Positions 23,469 through 32,672 of a stretch of 64,000 nt of DNA are shown here, in pieces (position 1 is the first letter of the stretch; every line of letters begins with the position of its first letter). Both the position numbers and the translations under genes were made by a program. The notes below the pieces were generated by a model. The model worked only from the letters and a program-made list of their open reading frames with translations. It was not told the DNA's origin and searched no databases. The stretch covers positions 62,001 to 126,000 of the forward strand of contig NZ_JAFKOI010000001.1 of the NCBI RefSeq assembly GCF_017303315.1, written 5' to 3'. This DNA comes from Bacillus sp. NTK071. GTDB lineage: Bacteria > Bacillota > Bacilli > Bacillales > Guptibacillaceae.

Positions 23469-24194
23469 ATGTGTATTCGTAAACGAGCCTATCAATTAGA
23501 CGGGGAGTGGACGATCGTTCTTGTCCCTGAAAGGCCTAACGGGTTTGGCGTTTTCATCATCGGTGGATTAACCCACTTTGTAGATTCTGAAACAAGTTTC
23601 TGGCTACAAAATCACACAAGGTCAGGGATGATTGTTGAACTTCTTGAAGCAGGCTACACGATTTATACAAGTAACTTATATGGAAGGCATTGGGGATCGC
23701 CAAAAGCAGCTAAACTAACCGAGCGAATTTATAACCTTGTGCATAAACAAGAGATTTTGAACCCTAGAATTCACATTCTTGCAGAAGGAATGGGGGTTCT
23801 TGCTGCGAATGAATTTCTCAAAAACAGAACGAATCAGGTAAGGTCTGCTGCATGGCTCAATCCATGCTTTGATGTGAAAAACCTTGTTCTTCAAGAGCAG
23901 CAAAATCGCCTCTTCTATAAAAGATTAGTTCGAGAGATTGCCAAAGCTTATGAGATCGAGAGTGAAAGTGTCATAGATGAACTGGATAAAAAGAAAATAC
24001 ATGTAGCCAATTCACCTATTAAAGTATGGCACCATTCAATCAAAAGCCCATATTCTTTAGAACAAATTAGACGTTATGAACGTCTTCAAGAGGAAATTAA
24101 TTGTCCGATTGAGCTGGCTTTATTAAGTGACAGCTATCAATCATTAGGCAAGAAAATGATTCGATTCTTCCAACTTCATGAGGGCGACCTTTAG
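23469..24194 (+). CDS. yjaU: YjaU-like alpha/beta-fold protein without a nucleophile serine
   Basis: A 241-residue protein with the pattern of an alpha/beta hydrolase: FGVFIIGGLTHF resembles the oxyanion strand, HILAEGMGVLAANEF sits where the nucleophile elbow GxSxG is expected, and a C-terminal lid follows. In the elbow the serine is glycine (AEGMG), so ordinary esterase chemistry is unlikely. The position between yjzD and the comZ-fabHA region matches yjaU of B. subtilis. GGGGAGAGT precedes the ATG, which is separated by one base at its 3' end from a convergent oxidoreductase gene. The function is unknown. Confidence 0.7.
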   Translation: MCIRKRAYQLDGEWTIVLVPERPNGFGVFIIGGLTHFVDSETSFWLQNHTRSGMIVELLEAGYTIYTSNLYGRHWGSPKAAKLTERIYNLVHKQEILNPRIHILAEGMGVLAANEFLKNRTNQVRSAAWLNPCFDVKNLVLQEQQNRLFYKRLVREIAKAYEIESESVIDELDKKKIHVANSPIKVWHHSIKSPYSLEQIRRYERLQEEINCPIELALLSDSYQSLGKKMIRFFQLHEGDL

Positions 24195-24195
24195 A

Positions 24196-25383
24196 CTATC
24201 GACCAAGCCGCGTAATGTCCATTGCAGGATGAAATCCATAAAGAATGAGATCCTTCAGTATTTCAGCTCCTAGCATACTGTATACCGTGCCGTTACCACC
24301 ATATCCAAGCATAAAATAAACATTTTTATATTTAGGGTGCTCGCCAATAAATGGGAGACCATCTTTGGTGGAACCAAATACCGCACTCCATTCGAACGCA
24401 ATGGATGGCGTTAAATGGGGAAAGAGTGTCTTCAGTTTATGTAACAGCTGTTGCCCTTTGGTTTCTAGGTCATGCTCTTTCGTTAATTTATCGTCTAACC
24501 CACCTATTAAGATACGATTATCTGGTGTTGCTCTTAAATAATGATACGGGCGTGCCGTTTCCCATATAAGTGAACGGTTATGCCATCCAATAAATTGATC
24601 GATTGGTTCTGTTGCGATTGTAAAGGTGCGCTCAAGTAGAGCGCCCTTTGTTTTTGCAAATTCTTGGGTGCCATACCCTGTTGCATAAATTACCTTTTTT
24701 GCTTGAATGTCACCTTTTTCCGTTTCGAAAAATAAACCATCCTTCGTAAATTGGTGAGAAAGAATTTCGGTATTTTCATAAATTTGGACACCTAAACGAT
24801 CGGAATCTTTAGCAAGTTCAAGCGAGAATTTGTATGGATTTACTTCAGCTTCTGCTTTTGTGTAAATGCCTCCTGGGGCTTCGAAGGCATATAGGCTTCT
24901 AATTGCATGGTTGTCCAGATAGTCAGCATGGAAGCCATATTGTATTAGTGCATCAAATTCATTCTTTAATTTTTTATGTTCGTGATCGTTACTAGCGTAA
25001 TAAAGGCTTTCAGCTCGTCTGAAGTCGGTAGGACCTGATAAATACGCGTTGTACTTATCAAGTTCATCAATTGCTTTTAAGCATAGTTTATAGAAGTAAA
25101 CTGCTTTTTCTTTCCCAAACCGAGCGATTAAATCGACAAGCATTGCATCGTTAGAGAATTGAAGAAGACCAGTATTCGCTGACGTACTGCCTGTTCCGAT
25201 TTGATTTTTCTCAATTAACACCGTATTAATACCATAGTCTGCAAGTACCCTTGCCATAATTGTTCCAGACATACCGCCACCAATAATCAGAACGTCACAA
25301 TTAATGGAAGATGTTAGAGCCGGAAATGATGGAGGATCTGTCACAGTCGATGGCCAATAAAGGTTTCCCTGATGAAGTTCCAT
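24196..25383 (-). CDS. FAD-dependent oxidoreductase (DAO family)
   Basis: A 395-residue FAD enzyme of the D-amino-acid oxidase/glycine oxidase superfamily. The dinucleotide motif CDVLIIGGGMSGTIMARVLA lies at about residues 28-47, followed by VLIEKNQIGTGSTSANTGLL, which is typical of the GlpD/DadA/gamma-glutamylputrescine oxidase group. The C-terminal motif is FMLGYGGNGTVYSMLGAEIL. The substrate cannot be told. A longer frame from 25512 would overlap the divergent gene; the start at 25383 gives MELHQGNLYWPS and has AAGGAA 8 bases upstream. Confidence 0.88.
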   Translation of the reverse strand: MELHQGNLYWPSTVTDPPSFPALTSSINCDVLIIGGGMSGTIMARVLADYGINTVLIEKNQIGTGSTSANTGLLQFSNDAMLVDLIARFGKEKAVYFYKLCLKAIDELDKYNAYLSGPTDFRRAESLYYASNDHEHKKLKNEFDALIQYGFHADYLDNHAIRSLYAFEAPGGIYTKAEAEVNPYKFSLELAKDSDRLGVQIYENTEILSHQFTKDGLFFETEKGDIQAKKVIYATGYGTQEFAKTKGALLERTFTIATEPIDQFIGWHNRSLIWETARPYHYLRATPDNRILIGGLDDKLTKEHDLETKGQQLLHKLKTLFPHLTPSIAFEWSAVFGSTKDGLPFIGEHPKYKNVYFMLGYGGNGTVYSMLGAEILKDLILYGFHPAMDITRLGR

Positions 25384-25464
25384 ATGAATGTTTCCTTCCG
25401 TTAAGTAATAGTCATCTATTAGAATGATCTGGCAGAAGAGAAAGTATTCGAGGTGGGGGTATAA

Positions 25465-26367
25465 ATGAAGAAGGTAATGATAACTGGTGCGCTTGGATTT
25501 ATTGGGTTTCACTTAACAGAGTTGCTTCTAAATCAAGGTATTAAAGTGGTTGCGATCGATGGGCGTGTTGATCCAGCTAGAACATCCGAGTATAAGCTGA
25601 AAGAGATGTCCTTTTTAAGGAATAGCAACTATAAGCAAGTTGACAGTCTTTTGCAGGATGCTTCATTAGAAACTGAAGTCGAAGGGTGTGACACAGTTTT
25701 TCATTTAGCCTCACCATACGGACAAAAGCGTGCCTCCCAGATGATTCAGGAAGGCATTTCGAATACAAAGAAAGTGTTGGAAGTGTGTGAAGGGAAAGTT
25801 CTTGTTTACTTATCTAGTATCGAAGTTTTTGGAAAACGGTACGGAAATATAACGGAAAGAACGCCAATTAACCCTGTTACAAGTGATGGTAGGGTTAAAG
25901 CTCAAGAAGAAGCAATACTTGCAACGACCAATCGAAATACAACTGTTAAAACGATACGTGTCCCCCTTGTCTATGGCCCCTGGCAGCCGGTTGATTGCGT
26001 GTTTCAAGACTTTTTCATAAATGGGACGCTTATGAAAGCTTTTGAAGCTGAAGGGGAGAAATATCATTTTGATTCTTTGTATGTTGAAGACGTGTGTCAA
26101 GCGATGTATCAAACAGCTATGAGAAAAGAAGGATCTGAAACGATTAATCTATCAAGTGGTAGAGAAGGAGAATGGCAAAACGGGGTCGAATGGTGTATAG
26201 GTGAGCAGCTGGATCGAAAGAAAAATCTACGATGTGCAATCTCAAACAAGGATTGTGCCAGCAAGCTTAGATTTACAAATCTTACTCCCATTCATAAAGG
26301 TCTTGAGCGGCAACGAGACCACGTGGAGAAAATGATGTTAATTGATCCTGCCATTTATCTGGGATGA
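25465..26367 (+). CDS. NAD-dependent epimerase/dehydratase family protein
   Basis: A 300-residue extended-SDR protein with the nucleotide motif MITGALGFIGFHL at residues 5-17, VFHLASPYGQ, and YLSSIEVFGKRYG. The catalytic YxxxK is altered: the lysine in GRVKAQEEA is present, but the residue four before it is Asp, not Tyr. It may therefore be a binding protein or an atypical reductase. No sugar biosynthesis genes are nearby. GAGGTGGGGG precedes the ATG by about 6 bases. It is divergent from the FAD oxidoreductase gene and followed 29 bases later by a DinB-type gene. Confidence 0.82.
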   Translation: MKKVMITGALGFIGFHLTELLLNQGIKVVAIDGRVDPARTSEYKLKEMSFLRNSNYKQVDSLLQDASLETEVEGCDTVFHLASPYGQKRASQMIQEGISNTKKVLEVCEGKVLVYLSSIEVFGKRYGNITERTPINPVTSDGRVKAQEEAILATTNRNTTVKTIRVPLVYGPWQPVDCVFQDFFINGTLMKAFEAEGEKYHFDSLYVEDVCQAMYQTAMRKEGSETINLSSGREGEWQNGVEWCIGEQLDRKKNLRCAISNKDCASKLRFTNLTPIHKGLERQRDHVEKMMLIDPAIYLG

Positions 26368-26396
26368 TCTGAATGAAACGGAAGGGAAGATTGTTT

Positions 26397-26951
26397 ATGA
26401 TGGAAAAGACGCTTGGCAACTATGATGTACATGACTCCTCGCATGGACTTCAGGCTCTTAAAGAAACGAGGGAAAAGCTCCTTTCGATGGTAAGCGGTGT
26501 TGAGTTTCAGGAGCTTCACTATGGATATTCCAGTTTCCCAACGGTAGGAGCATATTTGCTTCATATTGCCCAAATCGAGCTATGGTGGGTCAAAAACGCC
26601 TTAATGGGAGAAAGTGTCACGGAAGAAGAAAAAAGGAACTTCTATTTTCAGGAAAAGCAAATCATTTCTGCTCCAGATGACAAAGAACTTTCCTGGTTTC
26701 TAGCAAGACTTGCAGAAGCGAGAGACTTAATTAGAGATTACTTCAATCGACTATCTGATGTTGAATACCGTAAACCAGGACCCGAAGTAATCGTGAATGG
26801 AGAGCGGCATTCCTATTCCCCGGAATGGGTTATTAGCCACCTAATTGATCACGAGGCATATCATAGAGGACAGGCAGCGATGGTATTAAAAATGGTTTCT
26901 GGTCAACGGGAAGACTGGGAGCATTTCAATACACCCTATTTGTCGTTATAA
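26397..26951 (+). CDS. DinB-family metal-binding protein
   Basis: A 184-residue four-helix DinB/YfiT-like protein. The three metal-ligand histidines of the superfamily can be placed in LLHIAQIELWW and SHLIDHEAYHRGQ. Members are often thiol-dependent transferases using bacillithiol, but many have no known role. AAGGGA precedes the ATG at 26397 by about 9 bases; an upstream in-frame ATG at 26373 is less well placed. It lies just upstream of comZ and may be in the same transcript. Confidence 0.85.
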   Translation: MMEKTLGNYDVHDSSHGLQALKETREKLLSMVSGVEFQELHYGYSSFPTVGAYLLHIAQIELWWVKNALMGESVTEEEKRNFYFQEKQIISAPDDKELSWFLARLAEARDLIRDYFNRLSDVEYRKPGPEVIVNGERHSYSPEWVISHLIDHEAYHRGQAAMVLKMVSGQREDWEHFNTPYLSL

Positions 26952-26995
26952 TAGAAGAGAGCCAAAAAGGCGAATGTGTAATAGGAGTGAGTGAG

Positions 26996-27172
26996 ATGGA
27001 ACAGAACATGAAGTTTATGCAAATCGCAATGAAGTATTTACCTGAAGCAAAACAATCTCTTGGTGAGCAGGAGATTGAACTTGATCTTGAGAAGATGCAG
27101 CCACTTTTACAGCTGTTTCTTAAAGCAATGGAAGATGCTTACGAGCTTGGAAAGCAGGACGCACAGGAATAA
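26996..27172 (+). CDS. comZ: ComG operon repressor ComZ
   Basis: A 58-residue ComZ protein, known in B. subtilis to repress comG operon expression and thus competence. The sequence MEQNMKFMQIAMKYLPEA and the acidic helix that ends AMEDAYELGKQDAQE match the family. AGGAG lies 8 bases before the ATG at 26996; the in-frame GTG at 26987 overlaps the ribosome binding site. In B. subtilis comZ follows med; no med homologue is seen here, where a DinB-type gene takes that place. A small membrane protein gene follows after 12 bases. Confidence 0.92.
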   Translation: MEQNMKFMQIAMKYLPEAKQSLGEQEIELDLEKMQPLLQLFLKAMEDAYELGKQDAQE

Positions 27173-27184
27173 GGAGAGAAACAT

Positions 27185-27328
27185 ATGGCCCCTAAACTAT
27201 TCTGGATTTTGTTTATCCCCCTTGGTGGCCTTTTAATCGGGATACTAATTGGGAGTTTAAGCTTAATTGTAATATCCGGAATTTTATTGTTTATTAGTGC
27301 CGGTAGCATGTTATTTCCTTCTGAGTAA
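27185..27328 (+). CDS. Small membrane protein, 47 residues
   Basis: The product starts MAPKLFWILFIPLGGLLIG and is almost entirely hydrophobic, with two likely membrane segments and only a short polar end (PSE). AAGGAG lies 8 bases before the ATG, 12 bases after comZ, and a strong terminator follows directly, so it is the last gene of the comZ transcript. No known family is recognised. Confidence 0.65.
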   Translation: MAPKLFWILFIPLGGLLIGILIGSLSLIVISGILLFISAGSMLFPSE

Positions 27329-27365
27329 ATTAAGAAGACGTGGTTTCACGTCTTCTTAATTATTG
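27328..27365. terminator. Terminator after the comZ transcript
   Basis: A perfect 15-bp stem (27328-27342 with 27347-27361) with a GTTT loop. The A/T-rich arms may work in both directions. Confidence 0.85.
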
Positions 27366-27388
27366 TCTATTTCCGTCAATATTTTTTG

Positions 27389-27479
27389 TATAAGAGTGAG
27401 AGGGATTTCCGCTCCAGTCAGCTAAGTTTGATTCTTAAAGTGAAAATTCTTTCAAATACAACAATCTTCGAGAAGAGCA
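27389..27479 (-). repeat. AT-rich inverted-repeat element, partial copy
   Basis: TATAAGAGTGAGAGGGAT, AGCTAAGTTTGATTCTTAA and ATTCTTTCAAATACAACA match the reverse complement of 16018-16097 almost continuously. It is therefore a third copy of the element family, in opposite orientation and truncated on one side. It lies between the comZ transcript and a YppG-type gene. Confidence 0.65.
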
Positions 27480-27484
27480 CCTAA

Positions 27485-27829
27485 TTATTTAATAAATAAA
27501 TTAAGCAAAGAGCCCATCTGTTTCACCATTGGACCTACTTGTTTCACTGTGTTCATCATCTGATTTGCTGAGTTCATCATTTTAGGCATATCATAATTAC
27601 CGTTTTGTTTTTTGAATTGGTTTAAAAATGGTGGACCACCAGGGTACCCTTGATATGGATTGTAAGGTTGCTGGTGATAGGGATGCTGTTGGTATGGTTG
27701 TTGGAAGTATGATGGTTGCTGCGGGTGCTGTTGATATGTGTATTGATGGTACGGGTTATAGTTGTGGTAGTTTGGTGGATAAATGGGCTGTTGATAGTAG
27801 TAGGGTGGCAGTTGATTGTACGGATACAT
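27485..27829 (-). CDS. YppG-like Tyr/Gln/Pro-rich protein
   Basis: A 114-residue protein with a low-complexity N-terminal half of Tyr, Gln, Pro, His and Asn (for example PYYYQQPIYPPNYHNYNPYH). A conserved-looking C-terminus follows: FLNQFKKQNGNYDMPKMMN and MMNTVKQVGPMVKQMGSLL. This arrangement fits the YppG-like group of Bacillus spore-coat-associated proteins. AAAGGAGG lies 8 bases before the ATG at 27829; the frame upstream lacks such a site. The opposite-strand frame over it is a composition shadow. Confidence 0.75.
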   Translation of the reverse strand: MYPYNQLPPYYYQQPIYPPNYHNYNPYHQYTYQQHPQQPSYFQQPYQQHPYHQQPYNPYQGYPGGPPFLNQFKKQNGNYDMPKMMNSANQMMNTVKQVGPMVKQMGSLLNLFIK

Positions 27830-27934
27830 CCATAGATCCTCCTTTATTGATTGGTTATTTACATCTAGTTTATGAATGAAAAGATCGTATGGTGTGGGTA
27901 ACCTTGAGTTTGAAAGGTAGACAAACAATAAAAC

Positions 27935-27962
27935 TTGGATTAAAATTAGTACCAGATACTAA
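27935..27962 (+). promoter_or_regulatory. fabHA promoter
   Basis: TTGGAT (27935-27940) and TACTAA (27957-27962) are 16 bases apart, 44 bases before the fabHA start. The -10 lies inside the FapR box, as expected for a repressed promoter. Confidence 0.45.
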
Positions 27963-27964
27963 AG
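27944..27964 (+). promoter_or_regulatory. FapR operator
   Basis: TTAGTACCAGATACTAA matches the FapR inverted repeat TTAGTACC-TGGTACTAA at all but one or two central positions. FapR represses fatty acid genes in Bacillus and is relieved by malonyl-CoA. The site overlaps the fabHA promoter. Confidence 0.85.
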
Positions 27965-28005
27965 ATTGGTTTTAAGTTAGAAAATATTCTATAAAGGGGA
28001 AATTC

Positions 28006-28947
28006 ATGATGAACGCAGGTTTACTAGGTGTTGGCCATTATGTTCCAGAACGCGTATTAACGAACCAGGATTTAGAGAAAATGGTTGATACATCGGATGA
28101 ATGGATCCGTACTAGAACAGGTATTGAAGAACGTCGAATTGCAGATGATGATATGAATACATCTGATATGGCTTATTTAGCTTCAAAGAAAGCTTTGGAA
28201 AATGCTAATATAAAAGCAGAAGATCTTGACCTTATTCTCGTTGCGACAGTAACACCGGACTATCCATTTCCATCTGTTGGTTGCTTGCTTCAAGAAAAGC
28301 TTGGTGCTACAAAAGCAGCAGCGATGGATGTTAGTGCTGCCTGTGCAGGGTTTATGTATGGCATGATTACAGCAAGTCAGTTTATTAATAATGATACTTA
28401 TAAAAATATTCTTGTCGTTGGTGTAGAGAAACTTTCTAAAATCACTAACTGGGAAGATCGAAATACAGCAGTGTTGTTCGGAGATGGAGCAGGAGCAGCT
28501 GTCGTTGGTCCCGTAACAGAAGGAAGAGGAATTCTATCCTTTGAGCTTGGTTCAGACGGATCTGGTTCCAAACATCTTTACCAGGAACCACAAGGTTTTA
28601 TGGAAATGAATGGTAGAGAGGTATTTAAATTTGCTGTAAGACAGATGGGGCAGTCTGCTGTTAATGTCATTGATAAAGCAGGCTTGACGAAAGAAGACGT
28701 AGATTTCCTTATCCCTCACCAAGCGAATATTCGAATCATGGAAGCTTCTAGACAACGTCTTGAATTACCAATTGAGAAGATGGCAACAACGGTTAAGAAA
28801 TATGGAAATACATCTTCATCTACTATTCCAATTGCCCTTTCAGAAGCAATGGAAGAAGGTCGTGTTAAAGAAGATGATGTGGTTGTTCTTGTTGGTTTTG
28901 GTGGCGGTTTAACATGGGGAGCAGTTGCCCTTAAAATTGGACGATAA
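28006..28947 (+). CDS. fabHA: Beta-ketoacyl-ACP synthase III FabH
   Basis: A 313-residue KAS III that condenses acyl-CoA with malonyl-ACP to start fatty acid synthesis; in Bacillus it prefers branched primers. The catalytic triad is visible: Cys113 in [12 protein letters not shown], the histidine in [10 protein letters not shown], and the asparagine in [20 protein letters not shown] closes the C-terminus. AAAGGGG precedes the ATG by 6 bases. A FapR operator overlaps its promoter, and fabF follows after 38 bases, as in the B. subtilis fabHA-fabF operon. Confidence 0.97.
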   Translation: MMNAGLLGVGHYVPERVLTNQDLEKMVDTSDEWIRTRTGIEERRIADDDMNTSDMAYLASKKALENANIKAEDLDLILVATVTPDYPFPSVGCLLQEKLGATKAAAMDVSAACAGFMYGMITASQFINNDTYKNILVVGVEKLSKITNWEDRNTAVLFGDGAGAAVVGPVTEGRGILSFELGSDGSGSKHLYQEPQGFMEMNGREVFKFAVRQMGQSAVNVIDKAGLTKEDVDFLIPHQANIRIMEASRQRLELPIEKMATTVKKYGNTSSSTIPIALSEAMEEGRVKEDDVVVLVGFGGGLTWGAVALKIGR

Positions 28948-28985
28948 GGAATAGGATCTAGTTTCAAAAAGGAGAGCTGGTTGTA

Positions 28986-30224
28986 ATGAAAAGAAGAGTC
29001 GTTATTACAGGGCTGGGGACAGTTTCCCCGCTCGGAAATTCCGTATCAGAAACGTGGACAAATATTGTAAATGGTGTTTCAGGGATTAACCCATTAACAA
29101 GACTAGATAAAGAGCAATTTGCTGCAAAGGTTTCAGGTGAAGCGCTCGAATTTAATCCTGAGCAATACATGGATCGTAAAGAAGTTCGTAAAATGGATCG
29201 CTTTACGCAATTTGCAGTAGCAGCTTCTCAAATGGCTGTTGAAGATGCTGGCCTTAAAATTACAGAAGAAAATGCAGAAAGAGTAGGCGTTTGGATTGGT
29301 TCTGGAATCGGCGGAATGGAAACATACGAATCACAATTCCGTACGTTTATTGATAAAGGAGCAAGAAGAGTTAGTCCATTCTTTGTTCCAATGATGATTC
29401 CCGATATGGCTTCAGGACAAGTATCAATTATGCTTGGTGCAAAAGGAATTAACTCTTGTACTGTGACTGCGTGTGCATCCGGTACAAATTCCATCGGAGA
29501 TTCTTTTAAAGTCATTCAGCGCGGTGATGCTGACGTTATGATTACAGGTGGATCAGAAGCGCCTATTACAAGTATGAGCGTTGCTGGTTTCGGTTCAATG
29601 AAAGCTCTGTCTACAAATCCAGACCCTGCTTCAGCAAGCCGTCCATTTGATGCAAACCGCGATGGTTTTGTCATTGGTGAAGGTGCAGGAATTCTAGTAA
29701 TCGAAAGCCTTGAATCTGCTGAAAAGCGCGGAGCCAAAATCTATGGCGAAATTGTAGGGTACGGTTCTACTGGAGATGCTTATCACGTAACTGCGCCTGC
29801 TCCAGAAGGTGAAGGCGGCGCTCGTGCAATGAAGCAAGCAATTGATGATGCTGGTCTTACTCCATCTGATATTGGGTATATTAACGCACATGGAACAAGC
29901 ACGGATTATAACGATAAATTCGAAACCGCTGCAATTAAATCGGTATTTGGTGAGCATGCTTATAAGCTAGCAGTTAGCTCGACAAAATCAATGACTGGTC
30001 ATTTACTTGGTGCTGCTGGAGCTGTTGAAGGTGTTTTCTGTGCAAAAGTGCTTGAAGAAGGCATTTTGCCTCCAACGATTAATTATGAAACAGCAGATCC
30101 AGACTGTGATCTTGACTATGTACCAAACAAAGCGCGTAAAGCAGAAGTTAATGCAGTGATGAATAATTCACTAGGCTTCGGTGGTCACAACGCTACACTT
30201 GTATTCAAGAAATTTGTGAAGTAA
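28986..30224 (+). CDS. fabF: Beta-ketoacyl-ACP synthase II FabF
   Basis: A 412-residue KAS II, the elongating condensing enzyme of fatty acid synthesis. The nucleophile Cys163 is in [13 protein letters not shown]; the two catalytic histidines are in [11 protein letters not shown] and [15 protein letters not shown]; the C-terminal loop [12 protein letters not shown] is standard. AAAGGAGAG precedes the ATG. It is co-transcribed with fabHA under FapR control and ends in a GC-rich terminator. Confidence 0.97.
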   Translation: MKRRVVITGLGTVSPLGNSVSETWTNIVNGVSGINPLTRLDKEQFAAKVSGEALEFNPEQYMDRKEVRKMDRFTQFAVAASQMAVEDAGLKITEENAERVGVWIGSGIGGMETYESQFRTFIDKGARRVSPFFVPMMIPDMASGQVSIMLGAKGINSCTVTACASGTNSIGDSFKVIQRGDADVMITGGSEAPITSMSVAGFGSMKALSTNPDPASASRPFDANRDGFVIGEGAGILVIESLESAEKRGAKIYGEIVGYGSTGDAYHVTAPAPEGEGGARAMKQAIDDAGLTPSDIGYINAHGTSTDYNDKFETAAIKSVFGEHAYKLAVSSTKSMTGHLLGAAGAVEGVFCAKVLEEGILPPTINYETADPDCDLDYVPNKARKAEVNAVMNNSLGFGGHNATLVFKKFVK

Positions 30225-30228
30225 GGAG

Positions 30229-30259
30229 ACATCCCCCTGGAGACAGGGGGTGTTTTTTT
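30229..30259 (+). terminator. Terminator after fabF
   Basis: A stem of ACATCCCCCTG with CAGGGGGTGT around GAGA, followed by a run of T. Confidence 0.9.
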
Positions 30260-30299
30260 GTTTTGCTATGGGAAGATCGAATATTATCATTTTTTAACC

Positions 30300-30355
30300 G
30301 CTTGTCTTCGCTTTTCATGTCTAGCTGCGACTCGAACACAAAAACCGTGTTCATA
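30300..30355 (+). repeat. Remnant of the long-hairpin repeat
   Basis: CTTCGCTTTTCATGTCTAGC and CGAACACAAAAACCGTGTTC match the two ends of the hairpin unit at 30621-30752 (CTTCCGCTTTTCGGTGTCTAGC and CGAACACAAAGACCGTGTTC). The middle is deleted, so this is an internally shortened second copy, directly abutting the next element. Confidence 0.6.
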
Positions 30356-30356
30356 T

Positions 30357-30580
30357 TAGGCTCTTTTCTAAAAGATTGTTGCTTTTGAAACAATTATTGA
30401 AAAATCACACTTAGTGATTGGAGCGGAAGGATGCTCGACTCCTGCGGGACTTGCGGGACAGGTGAGACCCCGCAGGAGCGTATGCGACGAGGAGGCTCAC
30501 CGCCCGCCCCGCGGAAAGCGAGCATCCTGGAGCGGAAATTAACCCACTCATATAGCAACAAAGTCTACGAAAAGAGCCTC
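30357..30580 (+). repeat. MITE-like element with terminal inverted repeats and GC-rich core
   Basis: About 224 bases. The left end AGGCTCTTTTC...TTGTTGCT (30358-30383) is inverted at the right end as AGCAACAA...GAAAAGAGCCT (30554-30579). The core (30421-30536) is very GC-rich in an AT-rich neighbourhood. It is itself palindromic: AGGATGCTCG at 30428-30437 pairs with CGAGCATCCT at 30519-30528, and CTCCTGCGGG pairs with CCCGCAGGAG inside. There is no transposase frame; a short open frame here is incidental. Similar core sequences are, to my recollection, scattered through Bacillaceae intergenic regions. Confidence 0.75.
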
Positions 30581-30620
30581 ATATTGAAAGGCTCCAGTGC
30601 CTGCCGTGTCTTAACGCCCC

Positions 30621-30752
30621 CTTCCGCTTTTCGGTGTCTAGCTGCAGTGGGCAGGTCCTCGAGTCGCTTCAGGATTTCATCCGAACACAAAGACCGTGTT
30701 CAAATGAAATCCTTCCAGCGCTTGTCGGACCTAACCGCCCACTTCCGCTTTT
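30621..30752 (+). repeat. Long-hairpin intergenic repeat
   Basis: The unit begins and ends with CTTCCGCTTTTC. Between them the arms fold into one long hairpin: GTGGGC (30647-30652) with GCCCAC (30737-30742), GGTCC (30654-30658) with GGACC (30727-30731), GGATTTCAT (30672-30680) with ATGAAATCC (30704-30712), and GAACAC (30683-30688) with GTGTTC (30696-30701) at the tip. It is non-coding, and a shorter copy is at 30300-30355. Confidence 0.7.
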
Positions 30753-30860
30753 CTTGTTCTATTAATCTTTTCTAACGAATATGCTTATCATGGAATATTT
30801 TGACTTGGTCCTGACTATACTGTTTTTACAAACAACAGTAGCGAAGTGAGGGGTAGCCAA

Positions 30861-31607
30861 ATGTTGTATTTGCGGGATGTTTGGGTGAATTGGTTTGAAG
30901 GTGAGGAAAACGGATATAACGTTTGTGATTTTCATGAATGGAGAAAAGATGATTTTATTGAACTGTTGGATCAGGTACCTGTGATTAAGGTGGAATCTCT
31001 TTTGTATCACTATATTGAGAATGATTTATCTGAGCTTCCAGAGAGTTTACTTAGCGATGTTTTTCAACAGAGTTATATTCGTAAAAACAATGAACGATCA
31101 CCTTTAGAGTATTGCTTCCTTGCAACGGATGGCAGGGGTGTGATCGTGATTGATACACTTGGTTATAAGATTCCTATTCGTAAAAGCAGAGTGATTCCAA
31201 GGCAAGAGAAAGCTGTATATGAGATGGTTGCTGATGTAGAAGCTACAATCTATCCTTTCGAAGAAAATCATCCCGTTAAGGAGCATCATATTCTATCTCC
31301 TGGACCTGATATCATGATGGGTTTGACAAGAAAAGAGAGGCAATTAAAACAATTATTATTCATGGCACTTGATCAACTGTATTCTAGCGGGAATTCAGCA
31401 GAAATTAGGTACTGGTTTACGGAATGCCAGCCAAAGAAATACATTCAAATCCAGAGCATGGAAATGGACGAGGCATGGGAAGGGCTATACCGAGAAGTAA
31501 AAGCAGGATGGTCTATGAAGCATGAACAAATATGCGAACGTATTATTAAGGGCCAACCATACTTCGAGAAAATATGGGAACTTGAAAAAGGTACACACGT
31601 CAATTAA
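30861..31607 (+). CDS. yjbA: YjbA-family protein (UPF0736)
   Basis: A 248-residue cytoplasmic protein of the YjbA family, with no known function. Family-like segments are [20 protein letters not shown] at the start, [17 protein letters not shown], and [13 protein letters not shown]. The frame extends to a GTG at 30846, but GAGGGG is 7 bases before the ATG at 30861. Its place before trpS and opp is the B. subtilis order. It is convergent with trpS. Confidence 0.9.
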   Translation: MLYLRDVWVNWFEGEENGYNVCDFHEWRKDDFIELLDQVPVIKVESLLYHYIENDLSELPESLLSDVFQQSYIRKNNERSPLEYCFLATDGRGVIVIDTLGYKIPIRKSRVIPRQEKAVYEMVADVEATIYPFEENHPVKEHHILSPGPDIMMGLTRKERQLKQLLFMALDQLYSSGNSAEIRYWFTECQPKKYIQIQSMEMDEAWEGLYREVKAGWSMKHEQICERIIKGQPYFEKIWELEKGTHVN

Positions 31608-31612
31608 AACGT

Positions 31613-31644
31613 AAAGAAGGCTGCCAACTGGCAGCCTTCTTTTT

Positions 31645-31646
<2 letters not shown>
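31613..31646. terminator. Bidirectional terminator between yjbA and trpS
   Basis: A perfect 13-bp stem (31613-31625 with 31630-31642) with an AACT loop, flanked by A and T tracts. Confidence 0.9.
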
Positions 31647-32649
<1,003 letters not shown>

Positions 32650-32672
32650 TCAAAATCAATGCAATAGAATAC

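Noticed and set aside
27628-27879. 83-codon rightward frame opposite the YppG-like gene
   Set aside because: It is a shadow of the Tyr/Gln/Pro-rich repeats on the other strand and has no ribosome binding site.
30431-30775. 114-codon open frame across the repeat region
   Set aside because: It lies entirely in the GC-rich core and hairpin repeat, has no ribosome binding site, and its product is low-complexity Arg/Ser/Gly. The repeats explain it.
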